From Endomicrobiia bacterium (lineage in GTDB: Bacteria; Elusimicrobiota; Endomicrobiia; DTEH01): 39,837 bases of DNA. The stretch lies in assembly GCA_025059805.1 (NCBI GenBank), contig JANXDG010000068.1, positions 1 through 39,837 of the forward strand. The letters are read 5' to 3'. The notes beneath the pieces were generated by a model. That model searched no databases. It saw only the letters and a list, made by a program, of their open reading frames with translations, and had not been told where the DNA came from. The translations under genes were made by a program, and so were the position numbers. This document shows positions 1 to 8,181 of the stretch, piece by piece (position 1 is the first letter of the stretch; each line of letters starts with the position of its first letter).

Positions 1-140
1 AGATGGTGATGCCTGGTGATAACATAGAGATGGAGGTGGAGTTGATAACATCTATAGCGTTAGAGAAACAGTTAAGGTTTGCAATAAGAGAAGGTGGTAA
101 AACTGTAGGCGCAGGCGTTGTAACGGAAATTATTGAGTAA
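1..140 (+). CDS. tuf: Elongation factor Tu, C-terminal fragment (5' end outside window)
   Basis: The first complete codon is at position 3 and the frame closes with TAA at 138-140. The translated end, with [15 protein letters not shown] and then [15 protein letters not shown], matches the third beta-barrel domain of EF-Tu, which delivers aminoacyl-tRNA to the ribosome as a GTP complex. Only the last 46 or so residues are present. The gene lies 53 bp before rpsJ, the usual str-to-S10 junction. The gap is very T-rich and holds only a clear Shine-Dalgarno for rpsJ, so tuf may be co-transcribed with the S10 cluster. Identification is firm; the start and the GTPase domain cannot be seen. Confidence 0.97.
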   Translation, partial: MVMPGDNIEMEVELITSIALEKQLRFAIREGGKTVGAGVVTEIIE

Positions 141-193
141 AGTTTTATTTTCAATTTTTGTATTAAATTTTTTCTAAAAGGTGGAAATTTAGT

Positions 194-517
194 ATGGTAG
201 CAGAGCAAAAAGCACAGAAAATACGAATAAAACTCAGAAGTTATGACCATAGAATATTAGACGAATCAGTTAAACAGATAGTAGAAACTGTTAAACACAC
301 AGGTGTACATATTTCTGGTCCGGTATTATTACCTGTAGAAATAAGAAAGTATACAATTTTGAGATCTCCACATGTGGATAAAAAATCACGGGAACAATTT
401 GAAGTTAGGATTCATAAGAGGCTTATAGACATTCTAGATCCTACACCGCAAACAGTTGAGGAATTAATGAAGTTACAGCTTCCATCTGGTATTGATGTTG
501 AAATTAAAATGGCATAG
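194..517 (+). CDS. rpsJ: 30S ribosomal protein uS10
   Basis: The 107-residue product is normal length for S10 and has the conserved path from [10 protein letters not shown] near the N-terminus, through GPVLLPVE, to [14 protein letters not shown] in the middle. S10 sits in the 30S head and in other bacteria also pairs with NusB in antitermination. A Shine-Dalgarno (aaggtgg, about 178-184) sets the ATG. It is the first gene of the S10 cluster, with rplC 20 bp downstream. I saw no convincing promoter or leader structure in the short gap after tuf, so S10-leader autoregulation of the E. coli type has no visible support here. Confidence 0.98.
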   Translation: MVAEQKAQKIRIKLRSYDHRILDESVKQIVETVKHTGVHISGPVLLPVEIRKYTILRSPHVDKKSREQFEVRIHKRLIDILDPTPQTVEELMKLQLPSGIDVEIKMA

Positions 518-537
518 AGGCAAGAGGAGATTATAAG

Positions 538-1218
538 ATGATAAATGCAATTTTAGGTAGAAAATTGGGTATGACAAGAATTTTTAATGAGAAAAATGAA
601 GTTGTGCCTGTTACCGTTGTTGAGGCAGGTCCTTGCAAGGTTGCTCAGGTTAAAAATGTAAATATGGATGGTTACAACGCGGTACAGATTTGTTTTGGTA
701 GAAAAAAGTTGCGCAATATCACAAAGCCTCTATTAGGTCATCTCAAAAAACATAAGGTGGATTTTTATCCAGAGAAAATTAGAGAAATAAGAGTTGGAAG
801 TGTAGATGGGATAAATCCAGGTGATGAAGTTAATATCTCTATTTTTAGTGTAAACGAATTAGTTGATGTACAAGGTTATACTAAAGGTAAAGGTTTTGCA
901 GGTGTTGTTAAACGTTGGGGTTTTGGTGGTGGTCCGAGGACACATGGACAATCTGACAGGTTACGTGCACCAGGATCAATTGGTTCTCAGCGACCACAAC
1001 GTGTACCGAAAGGTCGTAAGATGGCAGGTCATTTGGGTAACGAACTTGTGACAGTTAAGAACTTACAAATAGTACGAATTGATACAGAAAACAATTTATT
1101 ATTTATCAAAGGAGCGCTACCTGGTAATAAAAATTCTATCGTTCTAATTAAAAAAACTGGTAAAGTTTTGAAACCTAAACAAGAAGTTTCTGTAGAAAAA
1201 ACAAAAGGTAAGAAATAA
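538..1218 (+). CDS. rplC: 50S ribosomal protein uL3
   Basis: This 226-residue protein starts with the L3 signature ILGRKLGMTRIF. It carries the loop that reaches toward the peptidyl transferase centre as THGQSDRLRAPGSIGSQR, followed by GRKMAGHLGNE. L3 is an early 23S-binding assembly protein. A lysine-rich tail (KTKGKK) extends the usual end slightly. The gene follows rpsJ by 20 bp and precedes rplD by 2 bp, so translation is probably coupled. No catalytic or binding motif appears to be missing. Confidence 0.98.
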   Translation: MINAILGRKLGMTRIFNEKNEVVPVTVVEAGPCKVAQVKNVNMDGYNAVQICFGRKKLRNITKPLLGHLKKHKVDFYPEKIREIRVGSVDGINPGDEVNISIFSVNELVDVQGYTKGKGFAGVVKRWGFGGGPRTHGQSDRLRAPGSIGSQRPQRVPKGRKMAGHLGNELVTVKNLQIVRIDTENNLLFIKGALPGNKNSIVLIKKTGKVLKPKQEVSVEKTKGKK

Positions 1219-1220
1219 AT

Positions 1221-1844
1221 ATGAATAGTTTAGATGTAATAGATATAAAAACCGGTAAAAAAATAGACGAAGTTCAAATACCAGAGAATATTGTGAAATA
1301 CATTAATTACAAGAAACCTCAATATGTACTTCATGAATATGTTACAGCATATCTTGCAAACCAAAGACAAGGTACTCATTCGACGAAGACACGTTCTGAA
1401 GTTAGAGGTGGTGGTAGGAAACCGTGGGTACAAAAACATACTGGTCGTGCGAGACAAGGTTCAATAAGGTCTCCTTTGTGGAGAAAAGGTGGTGTGGTGT
1501 TTGGTCCGAAACCGAGAGATTACTACATAAGTTTACCAAAGAAAAAGAAGAGGTTAGCCAAATATTTAGCATTAGTAGAAAAACTAAAAAATAGTGATTT
1601 GATAGTAGTGCAAGAGTTAACAGTAGAATCAAATAAGACAAAATCGTTTGTTAAAATATTAAAAAATTTGCAATTGAATTCTGATAAAGTATTATTTGTA
1701 GACAAAAATTTTTCTGAAAATATCAAACTTGCCTCAAGAAATCTTAAAAATGTAAGTTTGGCAAGAATTAACGATTTAAATGCGTACATTGTACTTCAAC
1801 ATAGAAAATTAGTGTTATCAAGAGAGGCATTATTATGTCTATAG
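1221..1844 (+). CDS. rplD: 50S ribosomal protein uL4
   Basis: The 207-residue product has the L4 extended-loop region with RQGTHSTKTRSEVRGGGRKPW and TGRARQGSIRSPLWRKGG, the part that lines the nascent-chain exit tunnel. The globular C-terminal half follows. The ATG lies two bases after the rplC stop without a strong Shine-Dalgarno of its own, which fits reinitiation from rplC. The 3' end overlaps rplW by 10 bp. In E. coli L4 represses the S10 operon; no matching leader can be seen here, so that role is not supported by this sequence. Confidence 0.97.
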   Translation: MNSLDVIDIKTGKKIDEVQIPENIVKYINYKKPQYVLHEYVTAYLANQRQGTHSTKTRSEVRGGGRKPWVQKHTGRARQGSIRSPLWRKGGVVFGPKPRDYYISLPKKKKRLAKYLALVEKLKNSDLIVVQELTVESNKTKSFVKILKNLQLNSDKVLFVDKNFSENIKLASRNLKNVSLARINDLNAYIVLQHRKLVLSREALLCL

Positions 1845-2128
1845 ATATTTACACAGTAATAAAAAGACCGATAATTACCGAAAAGACTACGAAGCTGAGA
1901 GAACAAAGTATTTACGTTTTTGAAGTTGATAGGAATGCTGCAAAACCGTTAATTAAAGAAGCTGTAGAGAAGATATTCAATGTAGATGTTGTGAGTGTTA
2001 AGACAATTAATATAAAAGGTAAGCTTCGTCGTTATGGTAGGTATGAAGGTTACAGATCTGACTGGAAAAAAGCGATAGTAAGACTTAAATCAGGACAGAA
2101 AATTAAACAAATTGATGAGTTACAATAA
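1835..2128 (+). CDS. rplW: 50S ribosomal protein uL23
   Basis: This 97-residue protein has the L23 opening IKRPIITEKTTKLRE and the core VEKIFNVDVVSVKTINIKGK followed by a basic RRYGRYEGYRSDWKKAIVRL stretch. L23 forms the docking site for trigger factor and SRP beside the tunnel exit. Its start lies inside the rplD 3' end, with an agagagg Shine-Dalgarno there. The length and the position between L4 and L2 are typical. Confidence 0.97.
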   Translation: MSIDIYTVIKRPIITEKTTKLREQSIYVFEVDRNAAKPLIKEAVEKIFNVDVVSVKTINIKGKLRRYGRYEGYRSDWKKAIVRLKSGQKIKQIDELQ

Positions 2129-2143
2129 CGAGGTGGAAAGTTT

Positions 2144-2974
2144 ATGCCGATAAAAACATTTAAACCCTATACACCAACACGTCGTTTCTTAACAGTAGAA
2201 GATTTTTCTGATATTACAAAGACAGAACCTGAGAAATCTCTTATTGTACCATTAAAGAAGACTGGCGGAAGAAATAACACAGGTGAACTAACAGTACGTC
2301 ATATTGGTGGCGGACATAAACGATATTACCGTATTATAGATTTTAAACGTGACAAGTATGATGTAGAAGGTACTGTTGTAGCGATAGAATATGATCCTAA
2401 CAGATCCGCAAGGATAGCACTTGTTGAATATACTGATGGAGAAAAAAGGTATATCATTCAACCTTTGGGATTAAAAGTTGGTGATAAGATAATTAGCAGT
2501 AAGAATGCTGTTGAACATTCTGTAGGGAACGCTATGCCGCTAAAATATATTCAAGTTGGAACTTTAATACATAATATTGAAATATACCCTGGCAGTGGTG
2601 GTAAAATATGTCGTTCAGCTGGAAGTTGTGCACAATTGTTAGCAAAAGAAGGTGATTATGCAAATGTTAAACTTCAGTCTGGCGAAGTTAGAAAGTTAAA
2701 ACTTGACTGTATGGCAACTATAGGTCAGGTTGGTAATATTGACCACATTAATGTATCACTTGGTAAAGCAGGTAGGTCAAGACATATAGGTATACGTCCT
2801 ACGGTACGCGGTGTGAAGATGAATGCTGTTGACCATCCACATGGAGGTGGCCGTGGCAGATCTAAAGGTGGAAATATTCCTAGTTCGCCTACAGGTGTTT
2901 GTGCTAAAGGTGGAAAGACACGTAGAAAACGTAATGTGTGGACGAAATTTATTATTCAGAGGAGAAAAAAGTAA
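2144..2974 (+). CDS. rplB: 50S ribosomal protein uL2
   Basis: This 276-residue L2 is full length. It has the central RNA-binding segment with [17 protein letters not shown] and the conserved VDHPHGGG loop near residues 227-234, whose histidine is needed for peptidyl transferase activity and subunit joining. After HPHGGG the sequence reads [15 protein letters not shown], where many bacteria have an acidic residue directly after the glycines. This variant also occurs in some other lineages. A Shine-Dalgarno (gaggtgg) precedes the ATG. rpsS follows after a 28 bp gap. Confidence 0.98.
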   Translation: MPIKTFKPYTPTRRFLTVEDFSDITKTEPEKSLIVPLKKTGGRNNTGELTVRHIGGGHKRYYRIIDFKRDKYDVEGTVVAIEYDPNRSARIALVEYTDGEKRYIIQPLGLKVGDKIISSKNAVEHSVGNAMPLKYIQVGTLIHNIEIYPGSGGKICRSAGSCAQLLAKEGDYANVKLQSGEVRKLKLDCMATIGQVGNIDHINVSLGKAGRSRHIGIRPTVRGVKMNAVDHPHGGGRGRSKGGNIPSSPTGVCAKGGKTRRKRNVWTKFIIQRRKK

Positions 2975-3002
2975 ACATTTTGTTTTGGAGGTGTGTTAAG
3001 AG

Positions 3003-3275
3003 ATGGTACGGCAGCCATATGTAGACCCTAAAGTTTATAAGAAGGTAAAAAAAATTTTAGAAACTGGTGGGAAGAAAGTTATAAAAACATGGGCTCGTGA
3101 TTGTACGATAATCCCAGATTTTGTAGGATTTACTTTTTTGGTACATAATGGAAAAAAGTTTATACCTGTATATGTTACTGAACAAATGGTAGGGCATAAA
3201 CTTGGTGAATTTGCACCGACAAGAATTTTCCGTGGTCACGGTGAAGCACATAGAGAATCTACTGAACTGACATAA
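3003..3275 (+). CDS. rpsS: 30S ribosomal protein uS19 with shortened N-terminus
   Basis: The 90-residue protein matches S19 from PYVDP onward, including [47 protein letters not shown] and FRGHGEAH. S19 lies in the 30S head beside S13, near the A-site tRNA. The usual start (M-x-R-S-L-K-K-G-P-Y/F-V-D) is reduced to MVRQPYVD, so about four residues including the two conserved lysines are gone. A strong GGAGG at 2987-2991 fixes this ATG. The GTG codons between it and the start are followed by stops or lie out of frame, so a longer N-terminus is unlikely. Confidence 0.96.
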   Translation: MVRQPYVDPKVYKKVKKILETGGKKVIKTWARDCTIIPDFVGFTFLVHNGKKFIPVYVTEQMVGHKLGEFAPTRIFRGHGEAHRESTELT

Positions 3276-3286
3276 GGAGTGACAAA

Positions 3287-3634
3287 ATGCAAGGTGTTTG
3301 TATTGCTCGATATATAAGATATTCGCCTAGAAAAATTGCACAGGTTTTAAAAATAATCCGTGGAAAAAATGTTGCTGAGGTTTTTAAGATACTTGACAAT
3401 GTTAACAAATCGTGTTCATTGGATATTAAGAAAGCTGTGAAGAGTGCGCTTGCTAACGCTGGAGGGTTAAAAGAACCACATAAGTTTTATCTTAGTACGT
3501 GTTATGTAACAAAAGGTCCGTATATGAAACGTATTATGCCAAGAGCGTTTGGTCGTGCAGCTTTATATACTAGAAAAACTGCACATTTGACAGTAGTAGT
3601 AAGTGACCGTTTAGAAAAATCTAAGAGCAGTTAA
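3287..3634 (+). CDS. rplV: 50S ribosomal protein uL22
   Basis: The 115-residue L22 carries RYIRYSPRKIAQVLKIIRGK at the N-terminus and the tunnel-lining beta hairpin with KGPYMKRIMPRAFGRA near residues 82-97. With L4 it forms the tunnel constriction where macrolides bind. A ggagtg Shine-Dalgarno precedes the ATG. The C-terminal tail (LEKSKSS) is short and the length is usual. rpsC begins 31 bp later. Confidence 0.97.
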   Translation: MQGVCIARYIRYSPRKIAQVLKIIRGKNVAEVFKILDNVNKSCSLDIKKAVKSALANAGGLKEPHKFYLSTCYVTKGPYMKRIMPRAFGRAALYTRKTAHLTVVVSDRLEKSKSS

Positions 3635-3665
3635 TTTCTTAAAAATTTTAAGGAGTTTTAAATAT

Positions 3666-4388
3666 ATGGGACAAAAAGTTCCACCAAAAGCTAACAGGTT
3701 AGGATTTATTGAGAGCTGGGATTCACAATGGTTTGTAGATTTTAGAACAACACCAGAGTATGTAGAACAAGACCAAAAAATTAGACAATATATTGTTGAT
3801 AAATATAGGCATGCGATCATTTCTAAGATAGTAGTTGAACGCACAGGTGGGTTGATTATTATCAATATTTACACAGTACGTCCAGGTATTGTGATAGGCA
3901 AAGGTGGAGAAAATATAAATGAGATTTCGGGATTTATCCGCAGGATTACGGGCAGTGAGAATGTTTCAGTTAGAGTTACAGAAGTGAAACAGCCAGCATT
4001 AGATGCACAATGTGTTGCTGAGTTTATAGCGTTAGCGTTAGAGAAAAATATGAACTATCGTAGAGTTATAAAGAATGCAATTGCACGTACTATGGAGTCA
4101 GGCGCGTTAGGCATAAAAGTGCGTGTAAGTGGTAGGTTAGCAGGTGTTGAGATTGCACGTAGTGAATGGTTCCGTGAAGGGAGAATTCCGTCTAATACTT
4201 TTCGTGCATTGATAAGTTATGGTTTTTCTGAAGCGATAATTAAAAAGGGTAAAATCGGTGTTAAAGTTTGGATATTCTTGAAAGAATTACTTACTAAAGA
4301 AGAACAAGAGTTAGCTCGTAGTGGTAAAATTGAATTGTTATTAACTCAAGAGGATAAAGGTTATACTGTTGAAGAAGTTGGAGGTTAA
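3666..4388 (+). CDS. rpsC: 30S ribosomal protein uS3
   Basis: The 240-residue S3 starts with MGQKVPPKANRLGF. It has the KH domain GxxG loop in VRPGIVIGKGGENI (around residues 71-84) and the C-terminal signature GIKVRVSGRLAGVEIARSEW. S3 lies at the mRNA entry tunnel, contributes to helicase activity and binds S10 and S14. The Shine-Dalgarno aaggag lies about 10 bases before the ATG. rplP begins 5 bp after the stop. The family match is full length with no visible anomaly. Confidence 0.98.
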   Translation: MGQKVPPKANRLGFIESWDSQWFVDFRTTPEYVEQDQKIRQYIVDKYRHAIISKIVVERTGGLIIINIYTVRPGIVIGKGGENINEISGFIRRITGSENVSVRVTEVKQPALDAQCVAEFIALALEKNMNYRRVIKNAIARTMESGALGIKVRVSGRLAGVEIARSEWFREGRIPSNTFRALISYGFSEAIIKKGKIGVKVWIFLKELLTKEEQELARSGKIELLLTQEDKGYTVEEVGG

Positions 4389-4393
4389 GGTCT

Positions 4394-4801
4394 ATGTTAA
4401 TGCCAAGCAGGGTTAAATTTAGAAAACACCATTTGTTGAGCCCAAAAGGTGTCTCTTCTTGTGCTAACGAGTTGCATTTTGGTGATTACGGATTGAAAGC
4501 AATTGAAAGTGGTTATATTACTCAGAGACAGATTGAAGCATGCAGATTAACAATTTCACGATTTTTGAAACATGGTGGTAAACTGTGGATAAGAATTTTT
4601 CCTGACCTTTCTGTTACAAAAAAACCAGCTGAGACAAGAATGGGTAAAGGTAAGGGTGATCCAGCATATTGGTGTGCATGTGTAAGAAAAGGTAGGATAT
4701 TGTTTGAACTTGAAGGGTTATCAAAAGAAGAAGCTTTAGAAGCTCTGAGGCAAGCTTCGTTTAAATTACCTGTTAGGACAAAAGTTATATCTCGGCATTA
4801 A
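4394..4801 (+). CDS. rplP: 50S ribosomal protein uL16 with altered N-terminal basic patch
   Basis: The 135-residue L16 is identified by GGKLWIRIFPD, SVTKKPAETRMGKGKGDP and GRILFELEGLSKEEA. It organises the A-site tRNA elbow and 5S rRNA region. The conserved arginine equivalent to hydroxylated Arg81 of E. coli, in the TRMGKGKG loop, is kept. The normal N-terminal patch (RKMHKGRNRG in E. coli) reads RKHHLLSPKG here, so a Gly and two Arg are lost, and the next segment contains a Cys. I chose the first ATG because L16 proteins normally begin MLMP; a second ATG lies at 4400. Confidence 0.96.
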   Translation: MLMPSRVKFRKHHLLSPKGVSSCANELHFGDYGLKAIESGYITQRQIEACRLTISRFLKHGGKLWIRIFPDLSVTKKPAETRMGKGKGDPAYWCACVRKGRILFELEGLSKEEALEALRQASFKLPVRTKVISRH

Positions 4802-4805
4802 AAAT

Positions 4806-5012
4806 ATGAAAAAGAAACAATTTGAAGAGATAAAAAATTTGTCAAAAGAAGAATTGATTTTAAAACTTGAACAGTTTAAGAAAGAATTATTTGATGCGCA
4901 TCTTAAACATTCTACTATTCGTCTAAAAAATCCAATGATGTTGAGAAATTTAAGACGTGATATTGCTCGTATTAAAACTTTGTTAAGACAGAAATTTGGA
5001 GTTAAAGTTTAA
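4806..5012 (+). CDS. rpmC: 50S ribosomal protein uL29
   Basis: The 68-residue helical-hairpin protein has the L29 pattern: an LSKEELILKLEQFKKELFDAHLKHST-type first helix, then RLKNPMMLRNLRRDIARIKTLL. L29 lies near L23 at the tunnel exit. The ATG is 4 bp after the rplP stop with little Shine-Dalgarno, so coupled translation is likely. Position between L16 and S17 is standard. Confidence 0.96.
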   Translation: MKKKQFEEIKNLSKEELILKLEQFKKELFDAHLKHSTIRLKNPMMLRNLRRDIARIKTLLRQKFGVKV

Positions 5013-5037
5013 CCTAATTAGGGGAGTTTGACAAACT

Positions 5038-5271
5038 ATGATGATAACAAAAGTTGGAATTGTGGTATCTGATAAAATGAATAAGACACGAGTGGTAAAA
5101 GTTGAACGTTTTGTAAGAGTACCAAAATATGAAAAAGTTGTAAAGAAAATTAAAAAGTATTATGCTCACGATGAAAATAATACTACAAAAGTAGGAGATA
5201 AGGTTAAAATAAAATTGTCAAGGCCAATATCAAAACTTAAACGCTGGGAAATTATTGAGGTTATTAAATAA
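5038..5271 (+). CDS. rpsQ: 30S ribosomal protein uS17
   Basis: The 77-residue OB-fold protein has S17 features: [40 protein letters not shown] and a C-terminal [12 protein letters not shown]. It binds 16S rRNA helices 7 and 11 and is a primary assembly protein. Two adjacent ATG codons (5038 and 5041) follow a ggggag Shine-Dalgarno at 5021-5026; the first has the better spacing. Order and length are normal. Confidence 0.97.
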   Translation: MMITKVGIVVSDKMNKTRVVKVERFVRVPKYEKVVKKIKKYYAHDENNTTKVGDKVKIKLSRPISKLKRWEIIEVIK

Positions 5272-5293
5272 AAGTTTTTAGCTGGAGAAAAAT

Positions 5294-5659
5294 ATGATTC
5301 AGAAAAGGTCAATGTTAACAGTTGCAGATAATACTGGTGTGAAAAAAGTTATGTGTATACAATCACTGGGTAAGAATAAACTTTATGCTGAGGTAGGTGA
5401 GGTTATAGTAGCATCTGTCAAGGAAGCAACACCGGATGCTGTTATAAAACCCGGCGAAGTAGTAAAAGCTGTAATTGTCAGAACAGTGAAACAAATAGGT
5501 AGGAAAGATGGTACATATTTACGGTTTGACGATAACGCTTGTGTTATAATTGATAACAACCTTGAACCAAAAGGAACACGAGTCTTTGGTCCTGTAGCAC
5601 GCGAACTAAGAGAAAATAAATTTTTAAAAATCATTTCGTTAGCACCTGAAGTTGTTTAA
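5294..5659 (+). CDS. rplN: 50S ribosomal protein uL14
   Basis: The 121-residue L14 opens [19 protein letters not shown] and has [31 protein letters not shown]. It forms intersubunit bridge contacts with 16S helix 14 and binds the silencing factor RsfS in other bacteria. A ggag Shine-Dalgarno lies eight bases before the ATG. It is full length and conventional. Confidence 0.98.
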   Translation: MIQKRSMLTVADNTGVKKVMCIQSLGKNKLYAEVGEVIVASVKEATPDAVIKPGEVVKAVIVRTVKQIGRKDGTYLRFDDNACVIIDNNLEPKGTRVFGPVARELRENKFLKIISLAPEVV

Positions 5660-5676
5660 AAAATTTGGAGCAAGTA

Positions 5677-5988
5677 ATGAAAAAAATAAAAAAGAAAGAT
5701 GTAGTAATTGTTATTTCAGGTAAAGATAAAGGTAAAAAAGGTGAAGTAATAAAAGTTTTACCTGACGAAGACAAAATTATTGTTTCACGTGTTAATATTG
5801 TAAAAAAACATACCAGACCTACACAGACGGATCCTGGTGGTATCAAGGAAATTGAAAAACCAATTCATATAAGTAAAGTCAAACTTATTTGTCCAAAATG
5901 TAACCAGCCAACACGTGTTGGGTTTAAATTTTTACCTGATGGTAATAAAGTTAGATATTGTAAAAAATGTAAGGAAATGATAATGTAG
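5677..5988 (+). CDS. rplX: 50S ribosomal protein uL24, zinc-ribbon type
   Basis: I start this protein at the ATG at 5677, six bases after ggag at 5667-5670, rather than at the in-frame TTG at 5665 that overlaps that site. The 103-residue product has a KOW motif (VVIVISGKDKGKKGEVIKVL) and the GVNMVKKH-like helix. The C-terminal half carries Cys72, Cys75, Cys95 and Cys98 as CPKC...CKKC, which should bind zinc. L24 starts 50S assembly and sits at the tunnel exit. Confidence 0.96.
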   Translation: MKKIKKKDVVIVISGKDKGKKGEVIKVLPDEDKIIVSRVNIVKKHTRPTQTDPGGIKEIEKPIHISKVKLICPKCNQPTRVGFKFLPDGNKVRYCKKCKEMIM

Positions 5989-5998
5989 GAGTATTTTT

Positions 5999-6565
5999 AT
6001 GACTACTGCAGTACAGAAATATATACCTAGATTAAAACAATTTTACAAACAATTTGTTGTTAAAGAATTGATGTCAAAGTTTAATTATAAAAATGTGAAC
6101 GAAGTACCAAAGATAGAAAAAGTTATAGTTAGTATGAGTGTAAACGAAGCTAAGGAGAATATTAAAGCTTTAGATATTGCTATTGAAGAACTATCTGTGA
6201 TTACTGGTCAACGTCCTATGATCTGTAGGGCTAAGAAATCAATTTCTAACTTCAAACTTAAGAAAGGTATGCCGATTGGTCTCAAAGTAACTTTACATGG
6301 TGACCGCATGTACGATTTTTTAGAGAAACTAATATATATAGCATTACCAAAAATTCGCGACTTTCACGGTATATCACCGAAAGGTTTTGATGGTAGAGGA
6401 AACTACAACCTTGGCTTAACAGAACAATATGTTTTTCCTGAAGTGAATATAGAAAAATCGGACCGTGCACGTGGAATGAATATAACTATTGTAACATCGG
6501 CAAGAGTTGATAACGAAGCAAAAGAATTGTTGACATTATTAGGTTTTCCTTTTAGGAAATCATAG
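5999..6565 (+). CDS. rplE: 50S ribosomal protein uL5
   Basis: The 188-residue L5 has VPKIEKVIVSMSVNEAKEN, the ITGQRPMICRAKKSISNFKLKKGMPIGLKVTL core, and the LGLTEQYVFPEV and RGMNITIVT motifs. It binds 5S rRNA with L18 and contacts the P-site tRNA. The ATG follows tagga at a usual distance. Length is slightly above the E. coli form because of an N-terminal extension of around ten residues. Confidence 0.98.
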   Translation: MTTAVQKYIPRLKQFYKQFVVKELMSKFNYKNVNEVPKIEKVIVSMSVNEAKENIKALDIAIEELSVITGQRPMICRAKKSISNFKLKKGMPIGLKVTLHGDRMYDFLEKLIYIALPKIRDFHGISPKGFDGRGNYNLGLTEQYVFPEVNIEKSDRARGMNITIVTSARVDNEAKELLTLLGFPFRKS

Positions 6566-6597
6566 GTTTTTGTTAAAGGAGGATAAGGAAGGTAATT

Positions 6598-6783
6598 ATG
6601 GCAACATATGCTGACCTTGCAAAAATGCGAAAAGTTCCAAAGTATGCAATAAGGTACAGAAACAGATGCAGGATATGTGGTAGGCCACGTGGTTTTATTC
6701 GTGATTTCGGTATATGCAGAATATGTTTTCGTAACTTGGCTCATAAAGGTCAATTACCAGGTGTGAAAAAAGCAAGTTGGTAA
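6598..6783 (+). CDS. rpsN: 30S ribosomal protein uS14, short zinc (type Z) form
   Basis: The 61-residue protein is the short C+ form of S14. Cys24, Cys27, Cys40 and Cys43 form the zinc ribbon (CRIC...CRIC), and [14 protein letters not shown] plus [18 protein letters not shown] are diagnostic. S14 binds 16S rRNA in the head near S3 and S10. A strong aaggagg element lies 20 bp upstream with a second weaker ggaagg nearer the ATG. Gene position in the spc cluster is standard. Confidence 0.98.
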   Translation: MATYADLAKMRKVPKYAIRYRNRCRICGRPRGFIRDFGICRICFRNLAHKGQLPGVKKASW

Positions 6784-6807
6784 AAGCTAGGTTTTAGGAG
6801 GAGACAA

Positions 6808-7197
6808 ATGAGTAGCGATGTTATAGCAGATATGATAACAACTATAAAGAATGCAATATTATTATACAAAGAAAAAGTGGAAGTTCCATTTTCCAAACTT
6901 AAGTACGAGATTGCTAGAGTGCTAAAAGAAGAAGGCTTTATTGCTAACTATAAAAAAGTTGATGCACCTAACAAAAGTTACTTGCGAATATTTCTGAAAT
7001 ATGGTCCTAACAGAGAACAGGTTATAAGAGAAATAGTACGTATATCACGACCTGGTAGGCGTATCTATCGTAGTTACAAAGATCTTCCTGTGGATAAATT
7101 TACTACTTATATACTTTCAACACCAAAAGGTGTAATGAGCGATAAAGAAGCTAAAAGATTAAAAGTAGGTGGTGAAGTTATTTGTTATGTGAGATAA
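6808..7197 (+). CDS. rpsH: 30S ribosomal protein uS8
   Basis: The 129-residue S8 has the N-terminal DVIADMITTIKNA helix, the RISRPGRRIYRSYKDLP segment and the C-terminal STPKGVMSDKEAKRLKVGGEVICYV signature that binds helix 21 of 16S rRNA. A taggagga Shine-Dalgarno precedes the ATG. In E. coli S8 is the spc-operon repressor and binds the L5 mRNA; I did not identify a matching mimic here. Confidence 0.98.
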   Translation: MSSDVIADMITTIKNAILLYKEKVEVPFSKLKYEIARVLKEEGFIANYKKVDAPNKSYLRIFLKYGPNREQVIREIVRISRPGRRIYRSYKDLPVDKFTTYILSTPKGVMSDKEAKRLKVGGEVICYVR

Positions 7198-7214
7198 CAC
7201 AAGGGAGAAAGATT

Positions 7215-7778
7215 ATGAGCAAACTTGCAAAAAAACCTATTCAATTACCATCCGGTGTAAAGTTTTCGTATGAGAACAACATAGCTAAGATTGAAGGTCC
7301 TAATGGTCAACTACAAACAGAGATCAAGATGTTCCAATATGTTGACATTAGTGTTGAAGGTAATAATATATATGTAAGACGTAAACAGGATACCAAAGAA
7401 GCAAAGATGTATCAAGGACTTTATTTTGCATTGATAAAAAATATGGTCAAAGGTGTGTCTGAAGGGTATAAAAAAGTTTTAGAAGTTGTTGGTGTTGGTT
7501 ATCAAGCCCAAATTCAAGGTAAAAAACTTATACTCAAATTAGGTTTTTCTCATCCTGTAGAATTTGAGATTCCTGAAGGAGTTAAAGTAACAGTTGATCA
7601 AAAAGGGCAAGAAATTACAGTTTCTGGAATTGATAAATATTTGGTTGGAGAAACTGCTGCTCGTATTCGTAGAATAAAACCGCCTGAACCGTATAAAGGT
7701 ACAGGAATTAAATATAAAGGTGAACATATAATAAGGAAACTTGGTAAGGCAGCAATTGCTGCTGGTGGAAGGAAGTAA
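7215..7778 (+). CDS. rplF: 50S ribosomal protein uL6
   Basis: I place the start at ATG 7215, after aaggga at 7202-7207. An upstream in-frame start at 7182 would overlap rpsH and adds residues unlike L6. The 187-residue product has KKPIQLPSGVKF, the internal repeat, VGVGYQAQIQGKKLILKLGFSHPVEF, and the C-terminal signature RIRRIKPPEPYKGTGIKY. L6 sits near the sarcin-ricin loop. It ends with AAIAAGGRK. Confidence 0.96.
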   Translation: MSKLAKKPIQLPSGVKFSYENNIAKIEGPNGQLQTEIKMFQYVDISVEGNNIYVRRKQDTKEAKMYQGLYFALIKNMVKGVSEGYKKVLEVVGVGYQAQIQGKKLILKLGFSHPVEFEIPEGVKVTVDQKGQEITVSGIDKYLVGETAARIRRIKPPEPYKGTGIKYKGEHIIRKLGKAAIAAGGRK

Positions 7779-7784
7779 GAAACT

Positions 7785-8159
7785 ATGAATATTTCAGAAA
7801 AAATAATGCCTAAAAAAAGACTTTTTAGAAGAAAATTTTCTATACGCAAAAAAATTTTTGGTACGAAAGATAAACCACGTGTTTCTGTATATAAAAGTTT
7901 AAAACATATTTATGCTCAAGCAATAGATGACGTACAAGGTCATACTTTGGCAAGTTGTTCGACGTTATGTAAAGAAATTCGTAGACAGCTTGATGGTAAG
8001 AAAAAAACCGAGCAGTCAAAAATGGTTGGTTTACATTTAGCTGGGAAACTTAAGTCTATCGGGATTAAAAAAATTGTGTTTGACCGCAATGGTAGGAAGT
8101 ATATTGGAAGGATAAAAGCATTAGCTGAAGGGTTACGTGAAGGTGGTATAGAATTTTAG
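7785..8159 (+). CDS. rplR: 50S ribosomal protein uL18
   Basis: The 124-residue L18 has KDKPRVSVYKSLKHIYAQ in the middle and FDRNGRKYIGRIKALAEGLREGGIEF at the C-terminus. It binds 5S rRNA together with L5. The first ATG (7785) follows a ggaagga element that overlaps the end of rplF. A second ATG at 7806 (MPKKRLFRRKF) would give a 117-residue product closer to the common length, and I cannot decide between them. A lysine- and arginine-rich N-terminal tail is present either way. Confidence 0.95.
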   Translation: MNISEKIMPKKRLFRRKFSIRKKIFGTKDKPRVSVYKSLKHIYAQAIDDVQGHTLASCSTLCKEIRRQLDGKKKTEQSKMVGLHLAGKLKSIGIKKIVFDRNGRKYIGRIKALAEGLREGGIEF

Positions 8160-8181
8160 TATTATTAACAGGAGTTTGCGT

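Noticed and set aside
141-193. Possible S10 leader or promoter before rpsJ
   Set aside because: The 53-bp gap is simple T-rich sequence without hairpins or a clear -35/-10 pair, so only the Shine-Dalgarno is supported.
863-1051. Alternate-frame ORF inside rplC
   Set aside because: It overlaps the conserved L3 core and has no ribosome site or recognisable protein.
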